Positions 27,145 to 36,835 of a DNA stretch of 64,000 nucleotides are shown here, piece after piece. This DNA is from Brucella pseudogrignonensis (GTDB taxonomy: Bacteria; Pseudomonadota; Alphaproteobacteria; Rhizobiales; Rhizobiaceae): NCBI RefSeq assembly GCF_032190615.1, contig NZ_JAVLAT010000001.1, positions 2,116,501 through 2,180,500 of the forward strand, in the 5' to 3' direction. Each line of letters starts with the position of its first letter. The stretch's first letter is position 1. The position numbers were made by a program, and so were the translations under genes. The notes below the pieces were generated by a model. It ran no database searches. It was not told the DNA's origin and saw nothing but the letters and a program-made list of their open reading frames with translations.

Positions 27145-28581
27145 ATGGGACAATGCATGTCTTGTACTGATTTTGGGAACTTAGACGTGTGGCAACCGGT
27201 GCTGGAAATGCGCAAGGGGTCAACCAAACACCGGCTTTTGACTGAAAAGATCGTTGAAGATATCGATACGGGTGTCCTGAAGCCTGAAACACGAATGCCG
27301 ACGCATCGTGATCTTGCACACAAACTTGGTCTATCCGTTCAGACCGTGAGTATCAGTTACAAAGAGGCGGAGCGACGCGGTTATCTGCGCGGCGAGGTTG
27401 GACGCGGTACTTATGTCTGCAACCGCGTCACCGAGCGTGCTGATCGTTTCATGCTCGACCGGGACCCAAGTGGAGCTGCTGATCTTTCCATCATTCGTGC
27501 AGTTTATATGGGTGCGCATGAGCGCGTCTCGCGAAAACTGTTTGAAGAGATGAGCCAGTCGGACAATGCAAGCTTCATGCGGCCTTGTCGTCCGATAGCG
27601 GGGCTGGATCATCATCGCAATGTGGCAAGCGATTGGCTGCGCGGCCTGTCAGTGGATGTAGACCCGAACCGCATCATCATCACAAATGGCGCTGCGCATG
27701 GGCTTTTTCTTGCAGTTGCGGCGGTTGTACAGCCGGGCGAGGTTGTTCTAACAGAAAGCCTGACGGATCATGGCATTATCGGTATGGCAAATGTGCTCGG
27801 CTTTACCTTACGTGGATTGCCAACGGATCGCGAAGGCATTTTGCCGGACGCTTTTGAAGCGGCATGCAAGGCTGGAGATGTAAAAGCGCTGGTACTTATT
27901 CCAACGCTTGGAAATCCGACCAGCCATCTGATGAGTGCGGAAAGACGCATCTCTGTTGCCAATATTGCCCGACGATATGGTGTTTTTGTTATTGAGGATG
28001 AAGTCTATAAGCCTATCCTCGAAGAGCAACTGCCATCAATGCCGGAACTTTTGCCTGAATTGGGTTTCTTTGTCACCAGCTTTACCAAAACGGTCATGAC
28101 CGGCTTGCGGACCGGCTATCTTGTTGTCCCAGCCCATTATTCCATTCGCGTTACATCAATCTTGCGCGTCACGAGCTGGAGCGGTGTTAATCTGGTCGCA
28201 GAAATGGCCAGCCGCTGGGTTGAGGACGGGACCGCTTCGCAATTGCTTGATATTCAACGCAGCGAATTGCGCCTGAGACAGGCATTGGTGAGCGATATTC
28301 TTGGGAGCCATGTCGCAGGTAGCAATCCGCTATCTCTATGCGCGTGGTTGCAAATTCCACGAAACTGGTCGGAGGATGGGCTGGTGAGGGCGCTGGCCAA
28401 TAAAGGTGTTGCGGTTACACCATCAGAACCGTTTATTGCCGGTGGGGATCGTAAAAATGGCGGCATCCGCATTTGTCTGGGCGGAAGGCTTTCACGTTCT
28501 TCCTTGCAAATTGCTTTGGAGACAATTCGCGAGACTTTTGCGCAATTACCTCCCGTTTATGATGTGAGTTCCATCGCCTGA
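27145..28581 (+). CDS. enuR: MocR/GntR-type PLP-dependent regulator, EnuR-like
   Basis: A 478-residue fusion of an N-terminal GntR winged helix (about 25-90, MPTHRDLAHKLGLSVQTVSISYKEAERRGYLRG) with an aminotransferase-fold domain. The PLP lysine is Lys315 in TSFTKTVMTGLRTGY; FVIEDEVYKP gives the PLP-ring Asp and Tyr. EnuR proteins bind ectoine breakdown products through PLP and control ectoine genes. The name here rests on position next to the ehu/eut/doe genes and on general family similarity. It is convergent with ehuA. Confidence 0.8.
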   Translation: MGQCMSCTDFGNLDVWQPVLEMRKGSTKHRLLTEKIVEDIDTGVLKPETRMPTHRDLAHKLGLSVQTVSISYKEAERRGYLRGEVGRGTYVCNRVTERADRFMLDRDPSGAADLSIIRAVYMGAHERVSRKLFEEMSQSDNASFMRPCRPIAGLDHHRNVASDWLRGLSVDVDPNRIIITNGAAHGLFLAVAAVVQPGEVVLTESLTDHGIIGMANVLGFTLRGLPTDREGILPDAFEAACKAGDVKALVLIPTLGNPTSHLMSAERRISVANIARRYGVFVIEDEVYKPILEEQLPSMPELLPELGFFVTSFTKTVMTGLRTGYLVVPAHYSIRVTSILRVTSWSGVNLVAEMASRWVEDGTASQLLDIQRSELRLRQALVSDILGSHVAGSNPLSLCAWLQIPRNWSEDGLVRALANKGVAVTPSEPFIAGGDRKNGGIRICLGGRLSRSSLQIALETIRETFAQLPPVYDVSSIA

Positions 28582-28583
28582 AT

Positions 28584-29348
28584 TCAGAGCACTGACTGTA
28601 AAAACTCTTTCGTGCGCTCTTCTTTTGGTGATTGGAAAATCTGATCGGGCGTGCCTTGTTCGCAAATGCGTCCTTTATCAAAAAAGCAAACGCGGTCGGA
28701 GACTTCGCGTGCAAAGCGCATTTCATGGGTAACCAGAAGCATCGTCAGATCGTGTTCCTGAGCGAGACTGCGAATGACTGCTAGAACTTCGCCGACAAGT
28801 TGTGGATCAAGTGCCGAGGTTGGTTCATCAAAAAGCAGAACTCGCGGACGCATTGCCAGCGAACGGGCAATCGCGACACGCTGTTGCTGACCACCGGACA
28901 GCTGTGACGGGAAATGGTCTTTCTTATCAGTGAGGCCAACGAGTGACAAAAGATCAAGCGCGCGGGCTTCTGCCTCAGCCCGTTTCATGCCAAGAACATG
29001 AACCGGAGCTTCAATAATATTACGCAGAACCGACATATGCGGGAACAGGTTGAAGCTCTGGAATACCATTCCTACATGGGATCTGATCTTACGCAAATGC
29101 GCTTCGCTCGCTTGAAACGGTCCTTTGCCGTTCGGTTGATGATAAGACATTCCAGCAAGTTCAAGGCTTCCCTCCTGAAAGGGTTCCAGCGTCATCAGGA
29201 TACGAAGAACAGTTGATTTTCCTGAACCGGAAGGGCCGATTAGTGTGACTTTCTCGCCTGTTTTGACCGAGAAATTGAAGCGATCCAGCACTGTCAGCGC
29301 GCCAAAGCGCTTTGTTACGTCCTGAAAGCGGATAATTTCCTGGGTCAT
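28584..29348 (-). CDS. ehuA: ectoine ABC transporter ATP-binding protein
   Basis: A 254-residue polar amino-acid-type ABC ATPase. It shows Walker [10 protein letters not shown] (about 37-45), the signature [16 protein letters not shown] and Walker [14 protein letters not shown], then the H-loop VTHEM. It energises the importer formed with EhuC and EhuD. Last gene of the minus-strand ectoine unit; its ATG overlaps the ehuD stop (ATGA). Confidence 0.9.
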   Translation of the reverse strand: MTQEIIRFQDVTKRFGALTVLDRFNFSVKTGEKVTLIGPSGSGKSTVLRILMTLEPFQEGSLELAGMSYHQPNGKGPFQASEAHLRKIRSHVGMVFQSFNLFPHMSVLRNIIEAPVHVLGMKRAEAEARALDLLSLVGLTDKKDHFPSQLSGGQQQRVAIARSLAMRPRVLLFDEPTSALDPQLVGEVLAVIRSLAQEHDLTMLLVTHEMRFAREVSDRVCFFDKGRICEQGTPDQIFQSPKEERTKEFLQSVL

Positions 29349-30037
29349 TTGAGAGCAATCCCGTTTTTTGGAAGTGTGCGTTCGAGCAGGCGTATGAGTG
29401 CCGAGCAGATGAGTGTCAGGACAAGGAAAATCAAACCGACCATCGAAAGTGGCACGAGATATTCGAATGTCCGGTCGCCGATCAGATTTGCGAGGTTGAG
29501 CATGTCAACGATACTCACCACAGACAAAACCGGCGTTTCCTTCAACATGGAGACAAGATAGTTTCCCATGGCTGGAATAATGCGCGGCACGGCCTGTGGG
29601 ACGACAATGTCTTTATATGTTCGCCAAGCCGTAAGGTTCAGCGCGCGAGCAGCTTCCCATTGACCACGGGGAATGGCTTCAATGCCACCACGATAAACCT
29701 CTGATGTGTAAGCGGAATATTGCAGGCCAAGTGCCAGTGCCCCGGTAAGGAATGCCGGCAGCACAATTCCGTAAACTGGCAGGACGTAATAGAGGAAGAA
29801 CAGTTGTACCAGCAAAGGTGTATCGCGCAGAAACTCGACGACCACAACTGTTGGCCACGAGATGATCTTATAAGGACTGCGGCGCAAAAGTGCGAAAACA
29901 AGACCGAGAACCAGAGCGATAGCAAAACCTGTGGCTGCGGCTTTGAGCGTAACCGTTAGCCCGATTGCCAGAATTGGCAGAATAGAGATTGCAAAAGATA
30001 GCGTGGACGACGTGTCCCATGCGTAACCGTAAATCAT
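29345..30037 (-). CDS. ehuD: ectoine/hydroxyectoine ABC transporter permease EhuD
   Basis: A 230-residue inner-membrane permease of the HisM/GlnP family, with about five helices and the EAA-type loop [31 protein letters not shown] near 140-170. ATG 30037 follows GGGAGG and overlaps the ehuC stop as ATGA; the longer frame to 30085 would lie inside ehuC. Confidence 0.9.
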   Translation of the reverse strand: MIYGYAWDTSSTLSFAISILPILAIGLTVTLKAAATGFAIALVLGLVFALLRRSPYKIISWPTVVVVEFLRDTPLLVQLFFLYYVLPVYGIVLPAFLTGALALGLQYSAYTSEVYRGGIEAIPRGQWEAARALNLTAWRTYKDIVVPQAVPRIIPAMGNYLVSMLKETPVLSVVSIVDMLNLANLIGDRTFEYLVPLSMVGLIFLVLTLICSALIRLLERTLPKNGIALK

Positions 30038-30693
30038 GCGAAGCCTCCCGCCATTGTTTTGCGACGAAGACGTCGTTCGAGCCAACGAATGGTCGTTGCT
30101 AGCACCAGTGCCATTGCGAAATAGCCAAGCAGTGTGAGCGAGTAGATTGTGACATTATCGAGTGTCAGATTGCGCAAACGCTGGGCCTGGAAGGTCAAGT
30201 CGCTAATTGCGATCAGTGAAGCGAGTGCCGTATCTTTCAGATTGTGTACGGCGAGGTTGCCAAAGGCTGGCATCATTTCAACGGTAGCTTGCGGTAGGAC
30301 GATGCGAAATAACGTATGTGTCTTGCCGAAATTGAGTGCGCGGGCCGCTTCGTGCTGCGCTTCTGGCACGGCTTGCAGCGCGCCGCGTACGACTTCTGCA
30401 CCATAGGCGCCAATATTGAGGCCAAGCCCCATAATGCCAGTTGTGACCGGATCAAAGGAAATCCCAATCAAAGGCAAGGCATAATAAAGCCAAAACAATT
30501 GGACGAGCAGCGATGTACCGCGAAATATCTCGATATAAACAATTGCAATTTTTGAGAGGATCGGTCCGCCCGCATATCGGGCAATGCCTGCGGTAAATGC
30601 CAGTATTGTACCAATGGCCATCGAACTGAGAGCAAGAATAACCGTGACTTGAGCCCCTTTGAAAAGGGCGGGAAGATATTCCGTCCAGTGCAT
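30034..30693 (-). CDS. ehuC: ectoine/hydroxyectoine ABC transporter permease EhuC
   Basis: A 219-residue permease paired with EhuD. The EAA loop reads EAQHEAARALNFGKTHTLFRIVLPQA near 130-155, and FRGTSLLVQLFWLYYALP near 60-77 is typical of amino-acid permeases. ATG 30693 has a GGAGAGG site upstream; the frame's start at 30795 would overlap ehuB. Confidence 0.9.
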   Translation of the reverse strand: MHWTEYLPALFKGAQVTVILALSSMAIGTILAFTAGIARYAGGPILSKIAIVYIEIFRGTSLLVQLFWLYYALPLIGISFDPVTTGIMGLGLNIGAYGAEVVRGALQAVPEAQHEAARALNFGKTHTLFRIVLPQATVEMMPAFGNLAVHNLKDTALASLIAISDLTFQAQRLRNLTLDNVTIYSLTLLGYFAMALVLATTIRWLERRLRRKTMAGGFA

Positions 30694-30763
30694 ATGGTCC
30701 TCTCCCGTCTGATATGAAAAAAGTCTGTCAGGCCATTCCAGACCCGACAGAAGGCAGAAAGTA

Positions 30764-31627
30764 CTATTTGGCGCCGCAAAGAGCGGCAGTATCAACAGTA
30801 CGAGCGGCCTCTACGCTTTCCTCGCTAAGACCGTAGCTGGTCAGAATTTTTTTGTATTCATCAGTTTTCTTGAACTCTATCAGCGCGTTGTTGAAAGCGT
30901 CATAGAAATCCTTGTCCTCCGGGCGGAAGCTGAACGCACCGAAACTCCGTGCAGCTTTGCCCTCTACAACCGGATCGGTAAATGGATGTGCTTGTTCGAG
31001 TGCAGGTGAATTTTCAACAAGGTTGGCGACCGTCAACTCAGTTGCCGCATAAGCATCGGCGCGACCTGCCTGTACCGTCGACGGGGCGTCGGCATTGCCC
31101 TGAATCATGACGATTTGTGACTCATCAATCCCCATGCCATGCAGGAAGTCGATTTGATCTGCGCCTGATACGATCGCGACTTTCAGCGATGGATCTTTTT
31201 TGATGTCTTCATAGGAATGGATTTTCTTTGGGTTGCCTTTCGGTACAAGAAGACCTTCACCATAGCTGGAATTGGCGACTGTAAACTGAACCTGTTTGCA
31301 GCGGTCCGGCAGAATGTTCTGCTCGGCGGCGACAAATTCAAAGCGCTTCGCCTTAAGGCCGGGGATCAGCGAGCCAAACGGTGTCACTGTCCAATCGACC
31401 TCTTCGATTCCAAGTTTTTTGAAAATGGCTGCGGCAACATCCGGTCCGATACCTTTCGCAGCGCCGCTGGCGTCCATGTACCCGTAAGGCACTTCGTTGG
31501 CGGTGGCCCCACGCACAAAGCCAGCGCTTTTCAGATCGTCAACTGTGACGGCCTGTGATGGGCTGGCAAAGGCTACGAATGCTACGGCCGAGATCAAGGC
31601 AGATATTGTGTGAAGTTTCATGCGCAT
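30764..31627 (-). CDS. ehuB: ectoine/hydroxyectoine-binding periplasmic protein EhuB
   Basis: A 287-residue solute-binding protein with a Sec signal (cleavage after SQA, about residue 26) and a type II periplasmic fold. The segments GYMDASGAAKGIGPDVAAAIFKKLGIEEVDW and PGLKAKRFEFVAAEQNILPDRCKQV are typical of SBP family 3. It captures ectoine for EhuC/D/A. The ATG at 31627 lies eight bases after GAGGAG; an in-frame GTG three codons earlier touches that site and is less likely. Confidence 0.9.
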   Translation of the reverse strand: MRMKLHTISALISAVAFVAFASPSQAVTVDDLKSAGFVRGATANEVPYGYMDASGAAKGIGPDVAAAIFKKLGIEEVDWTVTPFGSLIPGLKAKRFEFVAAEQNILPDRCKQVQFTVANSSYGEGLLVPKGNPKKIHSYEDIKKDPSLKVAIVSGADQIDFLHGMGIDESQIVMIQGNADAPSTVQAGRADAYAATELTVANLVENSPALEQAHPFTDPVVEGKAARSFGAFSFRPEDKDFYDAFNNALIEFKKTDEYKKILTSYGLSEESVEAARTVDTAALCGAK

Positions 31628-31698
31628 CGTGTTCACTCCTCTTTATGAATGCCGGTTGTTTGTTAGTCCGGCTTGTCAACTCAATGATATTGATCGGA

Positions 31699-32730
31699 TT
31701 ATCCCGAGGTTGGTTCCTCGCTGTGTGTTGCGATGACGGAGAGGCAGTCACCCATTTTGATGAGGCCCGGAAAATGGCGAGCTGCAAGGATGCCGTCGAG
31801 TGCCGCGCGATATTCCTGCGCGGCACCTCCGGTACGCGCAACCTGATGAACGCGGGCGATGAGGTCACCTTTGCGAAGTGGAGTGCCTAAATCAACCAGA
31901 GGCTCCAACAAGCCATCAGTATCTGCAAAGCCAAAACATTCTTGCGATGGCATATCCAGCCAGGTCGTAGATGATGTTTCGATTTCGCCTTCCAGAATCC
32001 CAGCATGAACCAGAATATTGCGAATACCGCGTTTGGCAATTGCAGCCGTTTGAGCAGAAATCGTCCCGCCGCCAGAAAGTTCGGTTGTGACAAAGACCTT
32101 ACCAGCTTCTTCAGCCGTGGTGTCGTACATGCCAACGGTATCGATCTCGATCATCCGCATGGAAAAGGGCGCTGAGAAAGCTTTAACAGCTGCAAAACAA
32201 CGGGCTTCCTGTGCCGTATCGGGCAGGGCGTGCGCCGCTGCATAAGGCAGAAAATCCAGCGTGCGACCGCCTGAATGGAAATCTAGCACGATGTCGGCTG
32301 TTGGCAGCAGATAACGCGTAAAATAGTCCGCGATTTTTTCGGTAACCGAGCCATCCGGTCGACCCGGAAAACTCCGATTGAGATTGCCTTTGTCGATTGG
32401 TGATGTCCGCGTTCCCGCCAGGAAGGCGGGGTAGTTCATAGCGGGTACGATAATGACGCGTCCATTGATCTTTTCGGGCTTAAGATTGGCCGCGAGATCA
32501 TAAAGAGCGACTGGCCCCTCATATTCATCACCGTGATTGCCACCAGTAAGCAGAGCCGTTGGGCCGTCGCCATTGCGGATGACGCAAATGGGTAACATCA
32601 ACGATCCCCATGCGGAATCGTCCCGCGACCATGGCAGTCGCAAGTGACCATGCTGCACACCATCGCGATTGAGATCGACGGTTGGTGTGATGGGAGACGG
32701 GCGGGCAGGTGGTGAGGTGTGCATCATCAT
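31699..32730 (-). CDS. doeB: N-alpha-acetyl-L-2,4-diaminobutyrate deacetylase DoeB
   Basis: A 343-residue zinc amidohydrolase of the aspartoacylase/succinylglutamate desuccinylase family. The zinc motif is GGNHGDEYEGP (about 64-74), with the third ligand in LDFHSGG and the general base Glu in VTTELSGGG. In ectoine catabolism it removes acetate from the ring-opened product to give diaminobutyrate. Also called EutE. It lies seven bases after doeA. Confidence 0.92.
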   Translation of the reverse strand: MMMHTSPPARPSPITPTVDLNRDGVQHGHLRLPWSRDDSAWGSLMLPICVIRNGDGPTALLTGGNHGDEYEGPVALYDLAANLKPEKINGRVIIVPAMNYPAFLAGTRTSPIDKGNLNRSFPGRPDGSVTEKIADYFTRYLLPTADIVLDFHSGGRTLDFLPYAAAHALPDTAQEARCFAAVKAFSAPFSMRMIEIDTVGMYDTTAEEAGKVFVTTELSGGGTISAQTAAIAKRGIRNILVHAGILEGEIETSSTTWLDMPSQECFGFADTDGLLEPLVDLGTPLRKGDLIARVHQVARTGGAAQEYRAALDGILAARHFPGLIKMGDCLSVIATHSEEPTSG

Positions 32731-32737
32731 GCCATCC

Positions 32738-33916
32738 TTAATCCTTCACGACCAGCTTGCGCGGCACGTTTGAAAGGCATTCGACGCCGGTTTCGGTGAT
32801 GACAATGCTCTCTGTAATTTCGAGGCCCATCGTCTCAAGCCACAGACCGGTCATAAAGTGGAATGTCATACCGGGTTGCAATTCAGTCCGATCACCGGGT
32901 CGCAGGCTCATTGTGCGCTCGCCCCAATCTGGCGGATAAGACAGACCGATGGAGTAGCCCGTTCTGTTGTCTTTGATGATCCCGTATTTTTTGAGAATAT
33001 CGAAGAAGCCATTGGCAATATCTTCGCAGGTATTGCCGGGACGCGCTGCGGCAAGTCCTGCTTCCATGCCTTCCAATGTTGCTTTTTCGGCATCGAGAAA
33101 AGCCTGCGTCGGCTTGCCGAGGAATACGGTGCGGGAGAGGGGGCAGTGATATCGTTTGTAGCATCCGGCTATCTCAAAAAACGTGCCTTCACCCGACTTC
33201 ATCGGTAAATCGTTCCAGGTGAGATGTGGTGCTGAAGCATCGGCTCCCGAGGGCAGCAGCGGCACGATTGCCGGATAATCACCACCAAAGCCATCGACGC
33301 CGCGTGTACCGGCATCATAGATTTCTGCAACGAGATCGCATTTGCGCATATCGGGTTCAATCTTATCGACAATACGCTGGTGCATGGCTTCGACAATGCG
33401 GCCAGCCTTTCGCATATAGTCGATTTCAGTCGGGCTTTTAACAGCGCGCTGCCAGTTTACGAGACCTTGCGCATCTTTGAATTTTGCGTTTGGCAAATGT
33501 TTCTGCAATGCGTGGTGGGCCGCCGCAGTGTACCAGTAATTATCGAATTCGACGGCAATCGTTTTGTTGCCCCATCCTTTGTCCTCAAGAATAGAAGCCA
33601 ACAGATCCATGGGATGACGTTCAAGCGATTGCACGTAATGATCGGGATAGCCGATAATGTTCTCGTGATTTATCCATGCCGTGCGTTTCGCGCCATTTCC
33701 GTCCTGACCACGCCCGTACCATATTGGCTCGCCATCCATCGCGAGTACGACGCATTGGTGAACATAAAACGACCAGCCATCATAACCCGTAAGCCAGTGC
33801 ATATTGGAAGGATCAGTCACGATCACAACATCAAAACCCGCCTTCTGCATGGCATGTCGGGTCTTTGCAATCCGCTGATCATATTCAGCACGAGTGAAAT
33901 TAAGTTCCGCACTCAT
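32738..33916 (-). CDS. doeA: ectoine hydrolase DoeA
   Basis: A 392-residue protein of the creatinase/M24 peptidase fold that opens the ectoine ring. The N-terminal domain has VTDPSNMHWLTGYDGWSFYVHQ (about 33-54); the C-terminal pita-bread domain contains GEGTFFEIAGCYKRYHCPLSRT and GYSIGLSYPPDWGE. Known DoeA enzymes work without the usual metal set of M24 peptidases. Also called EutD. Its start overlaps the eutC stop by four bases. Confidence 0.92.
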   Translation of the reverse strand: MSAELNFTRAEYDQRIAKTRHAMQKAGFDVVIVTDPSNMHWLTGYDGWSFYVHQCVVLAMDGEPIWYGRGQDGNGAKRTAWINHENIIGYPDHYVQSLERHPMDLLASILEDKGWGNKTIAVEFDNYWYTAAAHHALQKHLPNAKFKDAQGLVNWQRAVKSPTEIDYMRKAGRIVEAMHQRIVDKIEPDMRKCDLVAEIYDAGTRGVDGFGGDYPAIVPLLPSGADASAPHLTWNDLPMKSGEGTFFEIAGCYKRYHCPLSRTVFLGKPTQAFLDAEKATLEGMEAGLAAARPGNTCEDIANGFFDILKKYGIIKDNRTGYSIGLSYPPDWGERTMSLRPGDRTELQPGMTFHFMTGLWLETMGLEITESIVITETGVECLSNVPRKLVVKD

Positions 33917-34929
33917 CGGCTGGCTCCTGCGTTTTTGCTTGAATCAATTTTTGCGCCGGCATCGCGAAGGTTGGCACGCTGGGTGGCAAGGTGGGCAATG
34001 GCCGTATCCTGAACGCCGGTGCCCGTCAGATCGCAAATTGTAATGGCGTTGGGATCGCGAAGGGGTATGTCGTCCTCAACGATGATCTGTCCGAGTTCCT
34101 GAAAGGCTGCATCTGCTTTGATAACGCCTGCTGCGATAGCGTGGTGAAGTTCGCCCAGCCTGCGGGTCTGGTTCAAACTGTCGGCCACATAGACAATCTG
34201 ATGTTTGAAAATCGCGGGTTCCAGCTCGTTTTTGTGTTCGGCGTCGGACCCCATTGCGGTGATATGTTGCCCTGCCTCCAGCCAATCGGCTTTGATGAGC
34301 GGTGTTTCAGAAGGTGTCGTCGTGACAATAATATCGGCTCCGCGACAGGCTTCCTGGGCATCGTTGAGTGCCATAACCGGAATGCCAAGTTGTTGCGTTA
34401 AATCGCGCGCTAAGTTTTGTGCCTTTTGATTATCTCGCGCCCAGATACGGGCTTCGGTAATCGGGCGCACAAGTATGAGTGCCTGTAACTGCATGTTGGC
34501 TTGCATACCGGCCCCGAATATCGTTGCAATCCGTGCGTCAGTCCGCGCCAGATGTTTTGCGGCAACCGCGCCTGCGGCAGCCGTGCGCACGTCTGTCAGG
34601 TAACCATTGTCCAACAGCAGTGCTTCAACGAGCCCGGTCTTTGCTGAAAACTGGATCATCAAGCCATTGGTGGAAGGAAGGCCGATGGAAGGATTGTTGA
34701 AAAACCCCGGACTTATCTTGATTGCAAAACTATCAAGGCCGGGAATATATGCTGTTTTAACATCGACTTCGCCGCGTGCCGCCGGAATGTCGAGCCGCAA
34801 AATAGGCGGCATGCTGACATTGCCGCTTGCGAGCGCGCGAAACGCCTCTTCAACACAGGCAATGCTTTCAAGGTCCAGCGATATAATCTCGCGAAGATCG
34901 GCTTCGGTCAGGATTCTCATCTCAGTCAT
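33913..34929 (-). CDS. eutC: hydroxyectoine utilisation cyclodeaminase-like protein EutC
   Basis: A 338-residue protein of the ornithine cyclodeaminase/mu-crystallin family with an NAD(P)-binding Rossmann segment IFGAGMQANMQLQAL near 138-152 and the GLPSTNGLMI segment earlier. In ectoine clusters EutC is thought to act with EutA and EutB in turning hydroxyectoine into ectoine or its intermediates. The start overlaps the eutB stop by one base. Confidence 0.88.
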   Translation of the reverse strand: MTEMRILTEADLREIISLDLESIACVEEAFRALASGNVSMPPILRLDIPAARGEVDVKTAYIPGLDSFAIKISPGFFNNPSIGLPSTNGLMIQFSAKTGLVEALLLDNGYLTDVRTAAAGAVAAKHLARTDARIATIFGAGMQANMQLQALILVRPITEARIWARDNQKAQNLARDLTQQLGIPVMALNDAQEACRGADIIVTTTPSETPLIKADWLEAGQHITAMGSDAEHKNELEPAIFKHQIVYVADSLNQTRRLGELHHAIAAGVIKADAAFQELGQIIVEDDIPLRDPNAITICDLTGTGVQDTAIAHLATQRANLRDAGAKIDSSKNAGASR

Positions 34930-35912
34930 TAGCCTGCCCTCTGATATTGGTTATCGATAATTGCGCGATGTTGCTCTGGGTCGATGTTGCCGCCAGAGAT
35001 AATGATTGCTGTGGGTCCGGCGGGGCGGGTCTTTTTGCTAAGAATTGCACCAACGCCAACTGCGGCTGCGCCCTCAATTGTTTGATTTTCGAGCAGGGCC
35101 GCATGTTTTATGCCGTCAGCGATCTCATTTTCGTCCAGCAGAATGACCTCATCCAGCAGCGCTTTGCAGATTGCAAAGGTCCAGCGGTTGTTAATTCCGA
35201 TGCCGCCGCCAAGGGAATCTGCCAGCGTATCCAGCTCTTCGACATCGACAGGTCTGCCGGTTTTGAGGCTCGCAACCATAGCAGCGCCACGCTGCATAGA
35301 AATTCCGATAATGCGGGCTTTGGGGCGTTTCGCCTTGACCGCAATTGCTATGCCAGCCGCAAGCCCACCGCCGGAAAGCGGAATGAGGACGGTTTCAACG
35401 TCGGGAAGATCATCAATGATCTCAAGCCCTGTTGTACCCTGACCGGCGATCACACGTGGGTCATCAAACGGCGGAATGGCTTTCATACCGTCCTGAGCGA
35501 CAAGACGGTCAACTTCTTTCATGGCATCATCTTGAGACTTGCCAACAATGCGTATGTCTGCACCGAGATCACGGATTGCCTCGACCTTGTTGCGCGGCAC
35601 AAGTGATGAAAGACAAATGGTAGCAGTCGCTCCCTGCATTGATGCAGCGTGAGCCAAAGCGCGTCCGTGATTGCCGGTAGAAGCCGTTACAACTCCGTTC
35701 TGTCGCTCTTCCTTCGATAGACTGCGAACGGCATTGGTTGCGCCTCGAAGTTTGAAACTGCCAGTTGGCTGAAGATTTTCCAGCTTGAGGAAAACAGGAG
35801 CACCTGCATGTTGGCTTAGGCTCTCAGACCGCACAAGCGGTGTACGCTTGATGTGACCTTGCAGTCGGTCACGCGCCCGTTCGATCTCATCAATCCCAAT
35901 AATGTCAGACAC
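34929..35912 (-). CDS. eutB: hydroxyectoine utilisation dehydratase EutB
   Basis: A 327-residue PLP enzyme of the threonine dehydratase/serine racemase fold. The PLP lysine is in PTGSFKLRGA (about residue 53) and the glycine-rich phosphate loop is SGGGLAAG (about 180-187). It is predicted to remove the hydroxyl of hydroxyectoine or a derivative as water. The start codon is GTG. First gene of the eight-gene minus-strand ectoine unit. Confidence 0.88.
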   Translation of the reverse strand: MSDIIGIDEIERARDRLQGHIKRTPLVRSESLSQHAGAPVFLKLENLQPTGSFKLRGATNAVRSLSKEERQNGVVTASTGNHGRALAHAASMQGATATICLSSLVPRNKVEAIRDLGADIRIVGKSQDDAMKEVDRLVAQDGMKAIPPFDDPRVIAGQGTTGLEIIDDLPDVETVLIPLSGGGLAAGIAIAVKAKRPKARIIGISMQRGAAMVASLKTGRPVDVEELDTLADSLGGGIGINNRWTFAICKALLDEVILLDENEIADGIKHAALLENQTIEGAAAVGVGAILSKKTRPAGPTAIIISGGNIDPEQHRAIIDNQYQRAG

Positions 35913-36219
35913 GGTGTCTGCCTCTCACTGCTTTGTCACAGATGGAGTAACGCTTTATCCCGTATTGGGCGACGTCATAGACGAGCTGACACCGGCGCAA
36001 TAAAGCACCGTCTACGGCCATAAGCCGTATTCTCGTTCCCCATATGCTTGATTTTTATCGTTATGACTATGTGTGAAAGACCAAATAGATCATGTCAATA
36101 ATTATATTGGATCATTACAATTATCGTCTGTCGTGACTTTTTATGCGCTGGTCTTGAATGGACAGCACGGCCATGCCAATGAGAATGCTGTAACTGCTCA
36201 ATCATTTCGGAACGGTATC
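35913..36219. promoter_or_regulatory. divergent control region between eutB and doeX
   Basis: A 307-base gap that must hold the promoters of both halves of the ectoine cluster. It has a small inverted repeat TACGGC/GCCGTA at 36013-36029 and an AT-rich stretch near 36080-36130. Binding by DoeX and EnuR is expected from position; no known consensus could be confirmed. An upstream extension of the doeX frame to 36073 exists but is less likely coding. Confidence 0.5.
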
Positions 36220-36717
36220 ATGAAATCCGCGCTCAAGCTCGACGCTGTTGATCTTCGCATTCTTGAAGCGGTGAAGGAAAATGCGCGGATCACCAAGATT
36301 GCTCTGGCAGAAAAAGTTGGCCTTTCTGCAACCCCTTGCTGGTTGAGGCTGCGCAAGCTTGAAGAAGCTGGCATTGTCACGGGCTACCATGCGCGTATTG
36401 CCTATCGCAAAATAGCTCCGATTGCTCATGTGATGGTGCAGATCACGCTCGGCAATCATCGCCAGAGCGATTTTGACCGCTTTGAGCGCGCAATTGCAAC
36501 CATACCTGAAATCGTTTCGTGCTGGTCTGTCGGCGGTGGTATTGATTATTTTATGATGATTATGACGCGCGATATTGATGCCTATCAGAGGCTGATTGAC
36601 CGGCTGCTTGACCACAATATCGGTATTGAACGCTATTTCACTTACATCGTGACCAAGCTGGTCAAGGACGAGAGGTCTGGCGCCTCTCTGTCGATGCTTG
36701 TAGATGACTTCGAATAG
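36220..36717 (+). CDS. doeX: Lrp/AsnC-family regulator DoeX
   Basis: A 165-residue Lrp/AsnC regulator: helix-turn-helix at about 8-60 (LDAVDLRILEAVKENARITKIALAEKVGLS) and a C-terminal ligand-sensing RAM domain (about 70-150). Next to ectoine genes this is DoeX, a local regulator of the doe genes. The ribosome site before ATG 36220 is poor, so the true start could be further upstream within the open frame. The gene faces away from eutB and precedes doeC. Confidence 0.86.
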   Translation: MKSALKLDAVDLRILEAVKENARITKIALAEKVGLSATPCWLRLRKLEEAGIVTGYHARIAYRKIAPIAHVMVQITLGNHRQSDFDRFERAIATIPEIVSCWSVGGGIDYFMMIMTRDIDAYQRLIDRLLDHNIGIERYFTYIVTKLVKDERSGASLSMLVDDFE

Positions 36718-36835
36718 TCCAAACCAACTAATTGTCTGACAAAGTTTAGTCCAATCAAGCTGTTTCGGCTTGCGCATTTGGTCTGAATACGGGGCAGGTT
36801 CGTGAGATGGTTCTTCCAGAATTGGGAGAAGCGCA